From NCBI RefSeq assembly GCF_949628265.1, contig NC_088786.1, positions 5,580,001 to 5,644,000 on the forward strand: DNA of 64,000 nt. The letters run 5' to 3'. A model generated the notes under the pieces. That model did no database searches. It saw nothing but the letters and a program-made list of their open reading frames with translations, and was not told where the DNA came from. Below, piece after piece: positions 1-12,300 of this stretch. This stretch comes from Cloeon dipterum. Taxonomy: Eukaryota > Arthropoda > Insecta > Ephemeroptera > Baetidae. How positions within the stretch are numbered: the stretch's first letter is position 1; each line of letters starts with the position of its first letter. The position numbers and the translations under genes are program-made.

Positions 1-2941
1 GTTGGCCTTGTGTATTTACTTATTTCTTAGAATATGCAAATGTGGTGAGCAGAAAACATCAAAATATTGAATTGGAGGATTATCTTAAATGAATTCTCCT
101 TAAACGAATATTAAAAGCGTAACAATTTTTTTATATTAATTTGCAATTTAAATTTTAAATTTATTAGGACACTTCTTATACTAACAAGAGAAACTGATCA
201 TAAATATTTGAACCGCAGAAACCATCTAAAGGGGATGTTTTGAAAAGGGATTTCTTGTGGGATTAAATACTTTAATACCAATAAAGAAGCAGAATGATGC
301 AAATAATCATGCTGATCAGAACAACTCTCTTAATTCTAACCAAAAATTATATATATAGTGCTGCAAAGATGAGCTTTTCCCAACTATCTTTTAATTTTCT
401 CAGGTGGAAAATAAGATAAGGAATCAGGCATTAAGATTGCCCTGCTATTCAAGTTTTAGAAAGAAAATAATTTTATTTGTAATAACTGAAGAATTACAAA
501 ATAAATATGCTAGTAAGATCAGAGTAGGGCGTTTCCCTAGATTTTATTTCAAGTTTAAATAGTGCCATAAGCGCAAACACCTAATTTCCCAGTGCATGGT
601 GCAGCTTCCAGTTAAGCGCCTGAAAATTTAATAGCTCGTCTTTCGACGTATAGTTTGAAGTTTGAAGGCATGGCCCGTCTCCGGCTTGACAAATTGCAGA
701 AGTGCGCCTAATAAAGAAGTCAATTTTGGACCCCGGGAGCCCCAGCGCAGCTCGCCCTTTTCCCTCAGTGCCACATGAAAGATGAACTAATCGAATAGCC
801 TGCTGCCGCCGTTTTCATCGCTCTCTTGAGGTTAGCTCGGGCATTTAGCACAAGATTTATCCCGAGAGAGACAGAAATTTTCTAAATTTAAAACCAGAAT
901 TTGAGGGGGTGGCTCTTTAGGGTCGCTCCGAGGGCGGGTGGTGACGAGAGGACACATCCTGCTGCTCATAAAAACGGCAGATGCGTTCTGTTGCGAATAT
1001 TGCACGTGACAAGCGTCGCTTACCCTCCGCCGAGGGATGAAAAATGTGGTGGTGATGTGGCGGCTCTTGTTTTGACTGCTTGCGTTAAATATTTTTTGAT
1101 TCGTTACTTTTTCCTCCATAACAGCTGAACTCATGATACATTTCTGCAGTAGCAGAGAATTTTATAAAAGTAAATTTATTTTGTGGTAAATTGTAGCTTA
1201 ATTAACCCTGTAAACATTATTGATTGTACAATTTTTGTACGTTTTTCTTGTATATTCTTTAAATTAGGCCCAATTTTGCATTATTTACCTGAATGGCTTG
1301 ACTTGTAACAACCCAGCAAATAAATATACGGCAAAAATAATAATAGAAGCGATCAATAAATCTTTTTTTATATATACGAAAAATCTTGACAAACAACAAT
1401 TATTTTTTTATTCTTTTGCTTATCCTGAAGTTCTAGATTTTACAAACAAGAAATAAAAATTGAGCAGGACCAGAGTTAAGGTAGGACTAAACGATTTTAA
1501 GCTCACATTCCACTATTTGCGCCAGAGGGATCACGCACATGTGCAGATAACCTAAAAATTCTTTTGGGGGCGCTCAAGGCATCTGCTTTCTGACCTCGCC
1601 GACCGAATTTACCACAGAACTTCCTCTAGCTCTTAAATAATACCTTGTGCTTGAAATTAAGGATCTACAGCGACGCCAGGAATTCTGCACCTCCTCTCGC
1701 ACTTCCTACTTTATTAATGACACTCGTGCGCGCACTGCACATCTTTTCGCTAAAAATACCAGCTTGTTTCCAATTAGGCGCTGCAACTGGAACAGACTCT
1801 GCACTCAACTCTTGAGAAATCAGGACACAAGATGCTTGCTTTCACAACTGCATCAGTGCAAACTTTAGTATAAACAGTAATCTGAATAGCTTACTGGATT
1901 TTGAATTATTTATGGATCAGGGACTGTTCAGAATGAAAATTGCTAAGTAAGAAAAGAAAAATGTTGCTTAGGAATTTTGGCTAAGAAATGTTTAAAAAAA
2001 AATCGTTGACCTCTAAAATCATTAGAAGAGACGAAAAAAATCTATTTTTTGGGTAAAACACTGTAAATGGACAACGAACAAGCTCGATTTTTAGGATCAA
2101 ATTTTTGTCTTCTTAATGGTTAGACAAAAGCTGAGTATTTTCCTTATTGACAGAGTGCTCTTAAATAATCCAAAACTATTTTATCCTTAAGTTTTAGGCA
2201 GGAAAGGAATTAAGAAGGCACAATTGCGTGTTTTGGACACAAAGCATTCATCAGACATCGTAAATATGGCTAGATAAAACATGTTTTCAAAACCCAAAAT
2301 ATCCGTACAAAATTATTGATTCATCTCGGCACTGTCAACAACATGCATACTACGCAAATTTGATTCACAAAATACGAAGAGGCCCTTCATTAGCATTTAA
2401 TAAGACGCGTGCTAGCGAAATTTCAATGAGCCAACGAAAACAAATGTACGCACAGTATTGTTTTCGCGCGGCGACGATTGAAGATGCAGAAGATGACAAG
2501 GGGGAGAGAAAGGTGTTCTTCGCGTCCGTTGCGAGTCACTGTGATTTATCGCTTTTGCGCCTGCTTCGGTGGAGCACACCCTCGAGAGAGAAAAATGAAA
2601 GAGTACACACGGCACTTGTCCCTCCAATTGATATTCCGGCTCTTCGCTGGGCCGGCGAGAGCTGATTCCTAATGTAGTCGGAAGTGTTATTATCTCGGCA
2701 CAGCCATCCGGTCATAAATATGTTTGATCGTGTGCGCTGCATAATTAATCGTCATGCTCACTTGCAGCTTGTACCGGCCACAAAGTATCGTTCTCTTTGA
2801 GCGTTTTACGGAGGTGCGATGACCAGAGGGCTTAAAATTCCATATTTTACCAATATTATCTAAAATTTGTATTCAGGCTGAGTTTTATTCTAACATTTGC
2901 AACGCTTTGAGGCTAGCGATAGCGACGGATATTAATAAATC
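1..2941. other. Intergenic, no gene recognised
   Basis: AT-rich sequence with short open frames on both strands that overlap each other, lack splice context and resemble no family I know. GC-richer islets lie at about 600-1080 and 2400-2720. I see no tRNA-like box A/box B pair. The stretch ends at the target duplication of the MITE beginning at 2950. Confidence 0.6.
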
Positions 2942-2949
2942 TACGCATA

Positions 2950-3313
2950 CACTGGGAGCCGGATTCACGCGACGCGCAGATATGGCGTCTGGTAGAGTAC
3001 GGCGGGAAAGTAACAAATAATGAAATTAGCTTGGAAAATTTATCATGAAAATACCTTCAGCGCAATGAATGTACTTGTTGTCATTTCTTTAGTACCAACT
3101 GATTACCCCGGTAATTGGCGAATCAACCATTTGATGTCACATCAGGCTAACGGAAACGTAACAAAACACGCGGGAATAAAATTAATGGCATCTTTTTTTA
3201 TGCTACTGATTGACCGCTGCATGGACCGTCTCCTGATTGGCCTCCATCATTTCGACGCCATATTGACTTCTGACCGGCGGGAACCAACACAGATGGCAAC
3301 CTGGCCCCCAGTG
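2950..3313. mobile_element. hAT-type MITE, 364 bp, with 8-bp target duplication
   Basis: The element starts CACTGGGAGCCGGATT and ends with the inverse of CACTGGGGGCCAGGTT, giving 16-bp terminal inverted repeats with three mismatches. It is flanked by an exact 8-bp direct repeat, TACGCATA, at 2942-2949 and 3314-3321. An 8-bp duplication and terminal repeats starting CA and ending TG are typical of the hAT superfamily. There is no transposase frame, so the copy is non-autonomous. The interior contains short open frames that I treat as chance. Confidence 0.82.
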
Positions 3314-3321
3314 TACGCATA

Positions 3322-6300
3322 GACAAAGCTCAACCCTTCAAACATTATACACACTTTGTTTGCAGCCCAATTTGTGTTAAAAAAAATTAATGAACTTAAA
3401 CATTAACTGCGGAAATGTGTAAAATAGAAATTATAAGCTGGATGCTTCGCTGTAAAAATTGCCAGCCGATTTTGTCACCGCGAGTCTCTCTCGAAGGTGT
3501 GTGTGTGCAGTGGTGCTCACAGGTGCTCGTCGTTTATTACGCATTCAGCACTTCAACTCATCGGCTACTCGCGGCGAGTGTGAGTGCGGATGAGATCTCT
3601 CATTCTCGCTTATGTATATTCCTGCGACGAAAATACGCATGCTACAAGCGAGAAATGCAAATCATGGGCGGGATCGGCTGCTGAAAACAAATATTCCGCG
3701 TGTTCCGGTCAGCGCAGGGTTGTTTGTTTATCGCAGGTCAAGCCACTTCACCGGTGCTGCAGCTTCTGCGCGTTCCACGCGCAAATATGGAAGCAGGCAG
3801 GGTTATTGGCAGTAGCTGTCCGACTATAATCGGCTTTGTTTGTCTTGGCAAGTGGCTAATTTAGTGCTGACACTAATTTGCTTCTACTCGCGGCTCCGCG
3901 GTCCGTGAGATATTTCATCCAAAAAGGGTCTCCGACCAGCTCGATTATTTCGCGGTCATTGGTCCGGATACTCGTGTCTATTCCCTCTATATCCCGCGAT
4001 TGCCTCTATAAGATATGTATTTATCGGCTTGACGAAACAGGTTCCAAAGACGCGGTGTATCATTTCCTTTTCTATTTCGCCGTCCGCGCGGCGGCCTCAG
4101 AGAAATAAATATTTCAATTTCTCAACCTGCTCTCAAACGCTTATAGAGCAGAGGAGTACATAAAATATGACGGCGTTGAGTACTTGGGCGCGTTTATAGG
4201 GCTCCATAAATATCAAATATGTAAATTCGTTTATTGGTCTGGTAATGAGGCAATGGCGTATTATTTTGTATATATTCCGCGGCATGCGTGACAGAAAGCA
4301 CGAACAACTCTGTGGGTCTATTTACGGCTTGTATATACAATGTTATAATGTTCAAGAGTTGTTCGTTCAAGTTGGTCCATAAAATAAGCATAAAATTCAT
4401 GTTGTGTGTCAAAGCAAATAGTTTCTTTTAATATACTATTTGTTTTATGTGATAACCACATCAGTTTTGCAATCGACATATAGTTGTCCTAATTTAGAGT
4501 GAAATTTTAGCGGAGCTAGAATTAAAAGTTAAAAATTTATTTGCTCTCAATAGGAAGAAGAATTAAATAACCAGATTAGCTATAAAAATATGCACGTTTA
4601 AAGCTTTCAAATTTCTTTATGCCTGTAAATATTTCAGATTAATGTAAAACAAATATTTTGAATTCAGGATAACTTTGTTCAGCATTTCTAGTTCCTCGTG
4701 CTCAAGAAATGTTTTAAATAATACTTATGCAGCCAAGTCACAATTTCTTTAAACGTTCTTACTTTTACAAGTCTCAAGTTGGAGAGCATCAGTTGAACGT
4801 TTTAAGTTCATAAATCCTAAGCAACGAAAAAGGGATTTGCGTTGGATGAGCAAACATTTCCTCGGAGAATATGGTCATTAAGGTGCTGGAGTGCTGTACC
4901 AGCGCGGACAATAAATGACATAATATTCTATTGTGCGATGAAAGGGCCTCCCACCTGGAAACCTCCGCTTTTACGCCTTCGAATAAAAGCCGTTTAAAAT
5001 TATTGCTTATTCAGGGAAAGAATAAATTTGAAACAGTGAGTCACTGCTGCTGCTGCCAACTCTTTAGCATTGATTTAATGGATATTGTCTCCTTCCGTAA
5101 TCTCTCATAGGGAACAGGACAAATTTACGATGTTTATGGGCAGCGGAGGAAAGCCGTGAGAAAAAAAATCACGCTGCTGGGGGCACTCCTTGATCTGTTT
5201 TCGTTGCTGCGCGCGCGGCAGACGCTCGGAATCCGAAATCGAGAGCACTCACGTGTGGGAGTATTATTCAATACTTTCTCGGGCGTTGAATCGTATAAAC
5301 ACTCTACACGGGTCCAAGGACAATTGGACGCGCATCGGCGACTAATTGTCATTGGCGAGCAGAGACAAAGACAGGATGTCGGCTGGAATCAGTATTCGCG
5401 GCGTCGCACCTGCGTGGACCCAACGAAAATCAAATGAAGACGAGGACCCTCTCACCGCCGTGGCCGGACACTTGTTGACGGCTACGTGGCGCATCTCGGT
5501 TGTCTCCACCCTTCTCTGCTTCCCACTTCCCACCCAATTCGGACCTCTGTTTACAACGTTTTAATTTTAGCTTGGCAACGATCGGTCATTCATTTAATAG
5601 GCTTCATCAAAAGTGATGGAGAGAAATGCAAGGAATAAATTATTTTACGTTTGGGACATTTGAACGCTTATGTTTAATTTTTTCTTCAAGCAAAATAATT
5701 TTTGTTCATTCCGCACATTAAAAAAATTGTTTTGAAAATCAAGAACAAAATTTATGGCTGATGAAATCCGATCTTTTGAGATCAGTCGAAGTAAATAAAC
5801 GCGTGTCATCCGCAGGCCGTTCAGGATCTTTTTTCACGTCGAAAGGCACGTGCCAGGTAATAAGGTAGACCTCATAATGTTGAGCGAACAAAGCTGCTTA
5901 TGGCTGTCGATAGCTAGCACGGGTTACTGCGAGTGAGGAGTATTGTGACTGTTTACCTTTCAAAGATCAGAGCGTTGCGAGAATAGGTGCTAAAAAAGGC
6001 CTTTTGTATTTTCCCGTCTGTTAACCTTTGAAATCTCTGAAGTGCATTTTATTCTGTATAAGACGCAAACAAGCATGCAGCGACACATCGACATTCCACA
6101 AGCAGCGAAAGTGATTACGTCATGAGAGTGCAGCTCACAGAACGCCGGTCAGCATTAAAAGGACATGGACGATGAAAAATGATATTGCTCGTGAAATTGA
6201 AAAGAAGGCTGACTCGTTTTTAGAATAAAATTAGTGCAGCTCGTCCAGGACTCGTGGCGGCGAGACAAGATTTTTGAGAAAAATGCCGAGCAGTCAAAAA

Positions 6301-9300
6301 TTGTTGCCATGGTAGCTCATAAAAATCCAAACAGAAACAAAGCAATATTTTCATTTCACGGTGTCAAGGAATACAGATTTCTTCTGAAGCTCAAAGTTTT
6401 CCAAATTGAATCTTCTGCGAATCGACTGTAATCAATTTTTACGCGCAACGTAAGGTTCGCAGCGGGACGCGGGACTGTTTGTGTGGCATCTTCGATGATG
6501 AATATGCTGTTTATTTTAATACCCGCGGCCGATTATGTCACGATGCGGCGGCCGACGTGCGGAGGATCTCGCGCATATTCGCGAAAACTGGAAAGACGAC
6601 TCGCCGCTCGGCAGAGAGTGTTGTTTTTCTTCCAGCGAATTTGTTAATGCGCTGATTTATTCCACGCGAGATTTACTCTCACGAGCGTCTCCTTATTCAC
6701 GCTGGCTCGCACTTCTTCATATATTAATGTTGGTACAAATTATCCGCTCATTTGATTCACAGCTCTTCCGCTTCTCTGAGCACAACCTGTTCCCCTGCTT
6801 TTCTCCGCATTTCGGCACGGCCGCAGACAAATTGCGAAAGCCGTGAGCGCACGTGCGGAGGCCAAAATTCACCCAGACTAAATTTTTTTTATTACCATGT
6901 ATATAATTTCACTTTCTGAAACAATGCCCCACAAGCAGTGTTTATCGTATTTAATTTCATTCGTTTAGTAATAAAATGCGTTAAGTAAAAAAGTACTGTG
7001 TATTCCAGTTTTGTGAAAATTTATTAACAAATTTTATCTCTGAACTCATTTTGTTTAAATGTCATGAATATCATGATTTTTATTCCAATTTTAATTAAGG
7101 AGATGTAATATATAATACGAAATACAAAAAATCGTTCTAATTTTACTTAAAATCAAACTGCTCCAAAGCCAATTCAGTCCTGTAGCAATTCATAGAAACT
7201 CATTTAGATCTAAGCACGATAGCCTCTAATACCGGCGACTCAAAAAGCTTTGGCTGACAGCTTAGCTTATGGCAAATAATAAATATGTTCCTGAAGATAA
7301 TTTCCCATGAAGATCACGTAGGCCGGCGGCGGGCAGGAAAGGCCAATAGATCCATTTCCTCCGTCCTGTTCGGCCAAAGGCCCATCATTGTAAAATTTTA
7401 TCGCGACGCCTTGAGAAGGCCGCAGCGGCGAAATTCGGCCGATTTATCTGGTTCGCATTAATTGGGTGCGATTGTCATACCACCTAGGCGGCGGCGCTCG
7501 TTAATTATTCCATGCACCGATTCGATTAATTATTGCCGAGGAAAACGTCGAACGCAGCAGCCCGAAGAAAGGGAAACGAGTATTTCTGGTGGCCCGGCGC
7601 GATAATTAATCCTGATCCGCGCGTTTGGCTGGGGCACAGCTGGATTTCGCGAAAGAAGGCAAAGACAAGTGGCCGCCAATAAATTAATGCCTCTTGTTTC
7701 ACTTGTTTCGCTAGCATTTGTCTAGGATGTGCGCTGATAATAAATTAGCCGCGCGCCAACTCACTCGCCGACAGATTTTATCTCGGCTGCTTTCGCGCGA
7801 GGAAAGACACGCGCACGTCTTTTCAAATAGGACTGTGTGTTTTATACGAGAGAGCGCTTTAAATGCTGTCGCTTCAATATGAAAACGCGGAAACGTGCGT
7901 TCGAAACTCGTAAAAAGCAAGTTTTGTCGCCATTTCTGGGTTTCTTCAGATTTCGACGCGAGCATTAAATTTTGAGCACTTTTTTGGACCGTCCACCATA
8001 CAGACGCGTTTTACGACGCATAATTTTTGCACTCGGCAGCAGTCTCTTTTGAAAAACTTGCCAAGCTCCTTGGTCCGATCAAATCGGCGCGGCAGATGTG
8101 AAATGTTTTGGTTTTGTGCTTATTACATAGCTGCAGGGAAGTTTATAAAGTCTCGCGCACCGTGTACACTGGCCGCCCAACTTGTTTGTTTTTTCAGCCG
8201 CCGAAAATGGACCCGTGTCCACTGCTGAAACTGGGCTGCAGACCCAGATTCAGCCCCAGAAAGCTCTCCAGATCCGTGCTGATCGAGAAACTAACCAGCG
8301 AAAAAATAAGTTATTTTGGAGGATTTATTCTCAAATTGTGTTTCATGCCGGAATTTCATTACTTCATTACGTTTCGTAAATAAAAATTTATCCACTGTCT
8401 CTGAAAGGTACACTAATGTCGATGTTTTTCTAGACTTTGCCACATTCCATTTCTACATTTGGTCACACCTGTTGTAATCCCACAAATACATTCAACGAAA
8501 TTACGACAGAAATCTTCAGCACAATCTTAAAAACGCTTATTTTGTAAGCGTTGAGCTGTGAAAACTTCCGACCCAGCGTCATCGATTTATAATTGAACTT
8601 CCTGGTGCGAAAACGCTTTTTCTGCGTTCTGTGGCAGATGTCCTCATTTTCAGCCGTAAAGCCAAGATAAAAGCGCAAAAGGAGTCAGCGCAGTCTCTCT
8701 CGTTGATTTCTTGCGATTGTTTTGGTGCTGCAAGCGCGAGAAATAGCACCACACACGCCGCGCGTAAGCAGTAAATCGGCGCGCGTGTAATTGAAACGTA
8801 ATTGCGTCGGCTGCTCTTTTCGCTGGTGCCAGTCTCGAGAATCGAGAACACACATCGCTCGCGTGTTATTTTCGTTTGAACCCTTGAAGGGCGTTTCCTG
8901 ATTCTTCGGGTTGCTCCGTTCGTGTCTGACTTTGCGAACGGACGAGTGAAAAAGCTTTAATACTATCTGCAGTAATGAGTAAAAAAGCGAGAGTATATCT
9001 TAAACGGTCGCATGCCTCAGGTTTCGGCTAAAGTAATGATTACAACACATTTAAACTGGAATTAACTGCGGGGAAACCTGTATGTATTACCAATAATGAA
9101 TGTAATTATCGTAATTTGCAAGGTAAATAATCATTACAAAGTTTTTTATAATAATTAAATGAAGAGAGTTGTTTTTAATGAATTCTATAATTGTTTTGCA
9201 GCATGCTGCCTGGGTATAAGAGTTGTTCAGTTGTATTAAAGCTTGCTCAGCGCATAGCGCATTTAGTGTCAACCTGAAGATAAATAATTCCAATTCAACA

Positions 9301-12300
9301 AGTATTTAAAACAAATTATCTCACTAAACATTTTGCAGAGTTTAAAACTGTCTTAGTCGAATTTAGAGACAGAGATTTAAATATGTGTGTTCATTTTATG
9401 AGTGAAAAGAAATAAATCAGATCTGTGTTGTATTTATACCTTCCTGTCCCCTCTGAGTGTTGAGGTTCGCTTAATAATTAAAAGGATTGAAACAAATTAC
9501 GAAAATTACTTTATTAGGCTCATTCCGTTACTCCCTTTCCCACGCAAAAGTTTAATGCCTTTCCCATTTCCGGTCTATCATCTTGTTGACATTTACTGAA
9601 GAAAAAAGCTGTTATTTTAAGGCTGTCACTGGCTTTCCAACAACTGCATGGAATTTAAAATTAAATTGCATGACAGCCTCCATGAAATGAAGGGTTGCTT
9701 GAAGGAAAACCCCTTTCTGAAAATGGCAAAATGTAATCTAGCAATAAAATAGGAATCAAACAAGTCCTAGCCGTATTTACGACGTGGGAGCAATAAATAA
9801 GAACATAGAACCGTCGTAAAAGTCTAGTTTCGAAAATTTCCAGTCATTTAAATCGCCGGTGTTCGCGACTTTACGGTCGCGGAGCACTTACAGAGCGCGG
9901 CCGAGCACTTATTTTCTTGTGAATGGACGCGCGCGGGCTTGATTCATATTCATGAGGCGCACGCAGAAAGAAAAGGTGGGTATATCGCGAGAGACGGTCG
10001 AAAATAGCGGCGACAACAGCGTCGGCCAAGCACAGATAATGAAACACGGATGCTGCTGTCCGGTCCCATACACATCGTGTGTGTTTGTATGTGTGTACGT
10101 GTCACTCTAATTCGTTTGCGCGCGCGCTTCAAAAGAAAACTACTTTCCACTTGGCCGCCAGCATTGTTAATGAACGCCTTGCCGCCAATTATTTTTGGCT
10201 CGACCACGCGAATTATTGTTATTAATGAGCGGGCCGCAAGGAAGAAAAATCGCGCAGGCCGCACAAGGGGCCGCCCAATTCATCAAAACTCGGCTGACCC
10301 TCTGAACCAAAATAATATCTTAATGGGTCTCATGTTTTTCTGCCTCTTTTTTCTATCCTCCGTCATGCGAACCCTTCATTTTGTCCAGAAAATTTGATGG
10401 TTCTTTTCGTCAGCATTTTTTGTGAACAGAAATTCCAGCAGCTCAATTTTTTGTCTGTAAATCATCCAAGCCCATGATATTCAGAATTTCCCATGGATCA
10501 ACATAAATACTTTATACCTTTTTAATGAACTTGAATAAAGACTTTTACGGGCCTTTGAAAGCTCAAACGCAAATTAGTAACTGGCGAGAGCAGGAATTCG
10601 CACGGGCCAAATTTTTATTGGGTAATCCAGGTTTGCGTATGAGGTCGTAAAGCGGTGCGTTTGCCATAAACTGCGAGCGAGAGGCGCTTAACCTGCGAGG
10701 TGATGTCCAAAAAGGCGCAGGGTTCGGTGGACGAAGGCGTCATGATTATGCCGCGCGCGGGGTCCTCGCCCGAATCACGATTGAAATGTGCGTATGTTGG
10801 CGCACAAAGTAATTATTTGCATGACTCGAGAGGAGGATATCGCCGCCTTATAAGGCGCATGTCTGATGCGGTTGTGCGTGAAATATCTAAACCAACCGCG
10901 ACAGGGGACCCTCGATTACGTCAAAGGCAGACAGAAACGCGAAACGCGCCGCTTGATTACTGATTTATCGCGCTCGCTGCCATAGTATGAGTGTGCGTGT
11001 ATACTCGGTGCGATCCTTGTTTGCTGTTATGTCACCAAGCAGTAATAATTGTAATTTATGAACTTTGGAGGTTACAGTTAGGAGCACTATACTTGGAATA
11101 GTTTTGTGCTTTGGTTTCATGTTCAAATTTAGTTACATAAAAAGATACATCCTTTTATCTCGATATGCAATCACGGTTGCAAAAAACCGCATTAAAAATG
11201 CATTGCAGTGGTAAAAAGCGTTTTTTTATTCAGTTTTAACCATTTTCTTGCAGGCAATGTTTGCACCTCAGTTTTCAATAGTATTCTAATTATTAGCTCA
11301 TGATCTCGACTTGAAAAATTGTCAGAGAGAAATTTTTGGAGAAATAGAGACAGCAAATAACAATTTAAAAGAAAAAAATGTTGACCGACTGCAAATTTGA
11401 GATTTTCACAGGGGTAAATATGGAGTAAATTAATTTCTTGCACAAGAAATTGGTAAAATTTGTGGGCGGTAAAATCCGTTAAAAACCAGTGGTGATAAAA
11501 ACCGGGTGGCAAGCAAATGCAACCCTGGATTCAATCGTTATAAACTATAGTATATTATGATACTCAACTTTTACATTAGAACAGAAGGGCTTCCTGATAA
11601 TTTAAATCAAGCCAATTTTTTATAATAAAAAATCATTTATGAATTTCAGGGGACAATTTAAGTTGATCTGTCTAGGGAAATTCTTGGAATTCCCTTTCAA
11701 TAAAAACTTAAAATACTGAAATCCTTATGAAGAAGCCACTCAAGGTGCGTTCCATATGAAATAAATTCCAGAAATAACATTATTACACAATGAAAAAAAA
11801 CCAATTTAAAATTAAAGCCGAAATTATAGTTGGGTAATAAATTGATGCACTTGGCAACGAGGAAATTCCATGTCCGGATTTTATTTCAACATTGCATTCT
11901 GGAAGTTAAGTAGAAGGTTAAAGTGATGTTTAAATTCCCTACAAAATCGGCTTCAAAGTCAAGCGTCGAGCACTCTAACCCGTTTTTCAAACCCTGATTT
12001 ATCTCACCAGAAGGCAATTTACTTCATAATTGAATTCACTAATCGCTTGTAAGATCGCAACGAATGGAATCGATGATAAGCGGAAAAACATCTATAGAGA
12101 GAAATTAGGTCAAAAATCTTAAATTTAAGTCTCTCTCTCCTTATTTGTTAATTATGCATTTAATTTAGGGGAAAACTTGCTGAAGCCAATAATGCATTTA
12201 ATGTTGTGAATTGTTGTGCTGTATAAATATTATTTTTTTAAAAAAAAAATACAATTTCCACATTATGTTGCAAGAGGGTATATTTTCTATTCTGTTGCTG

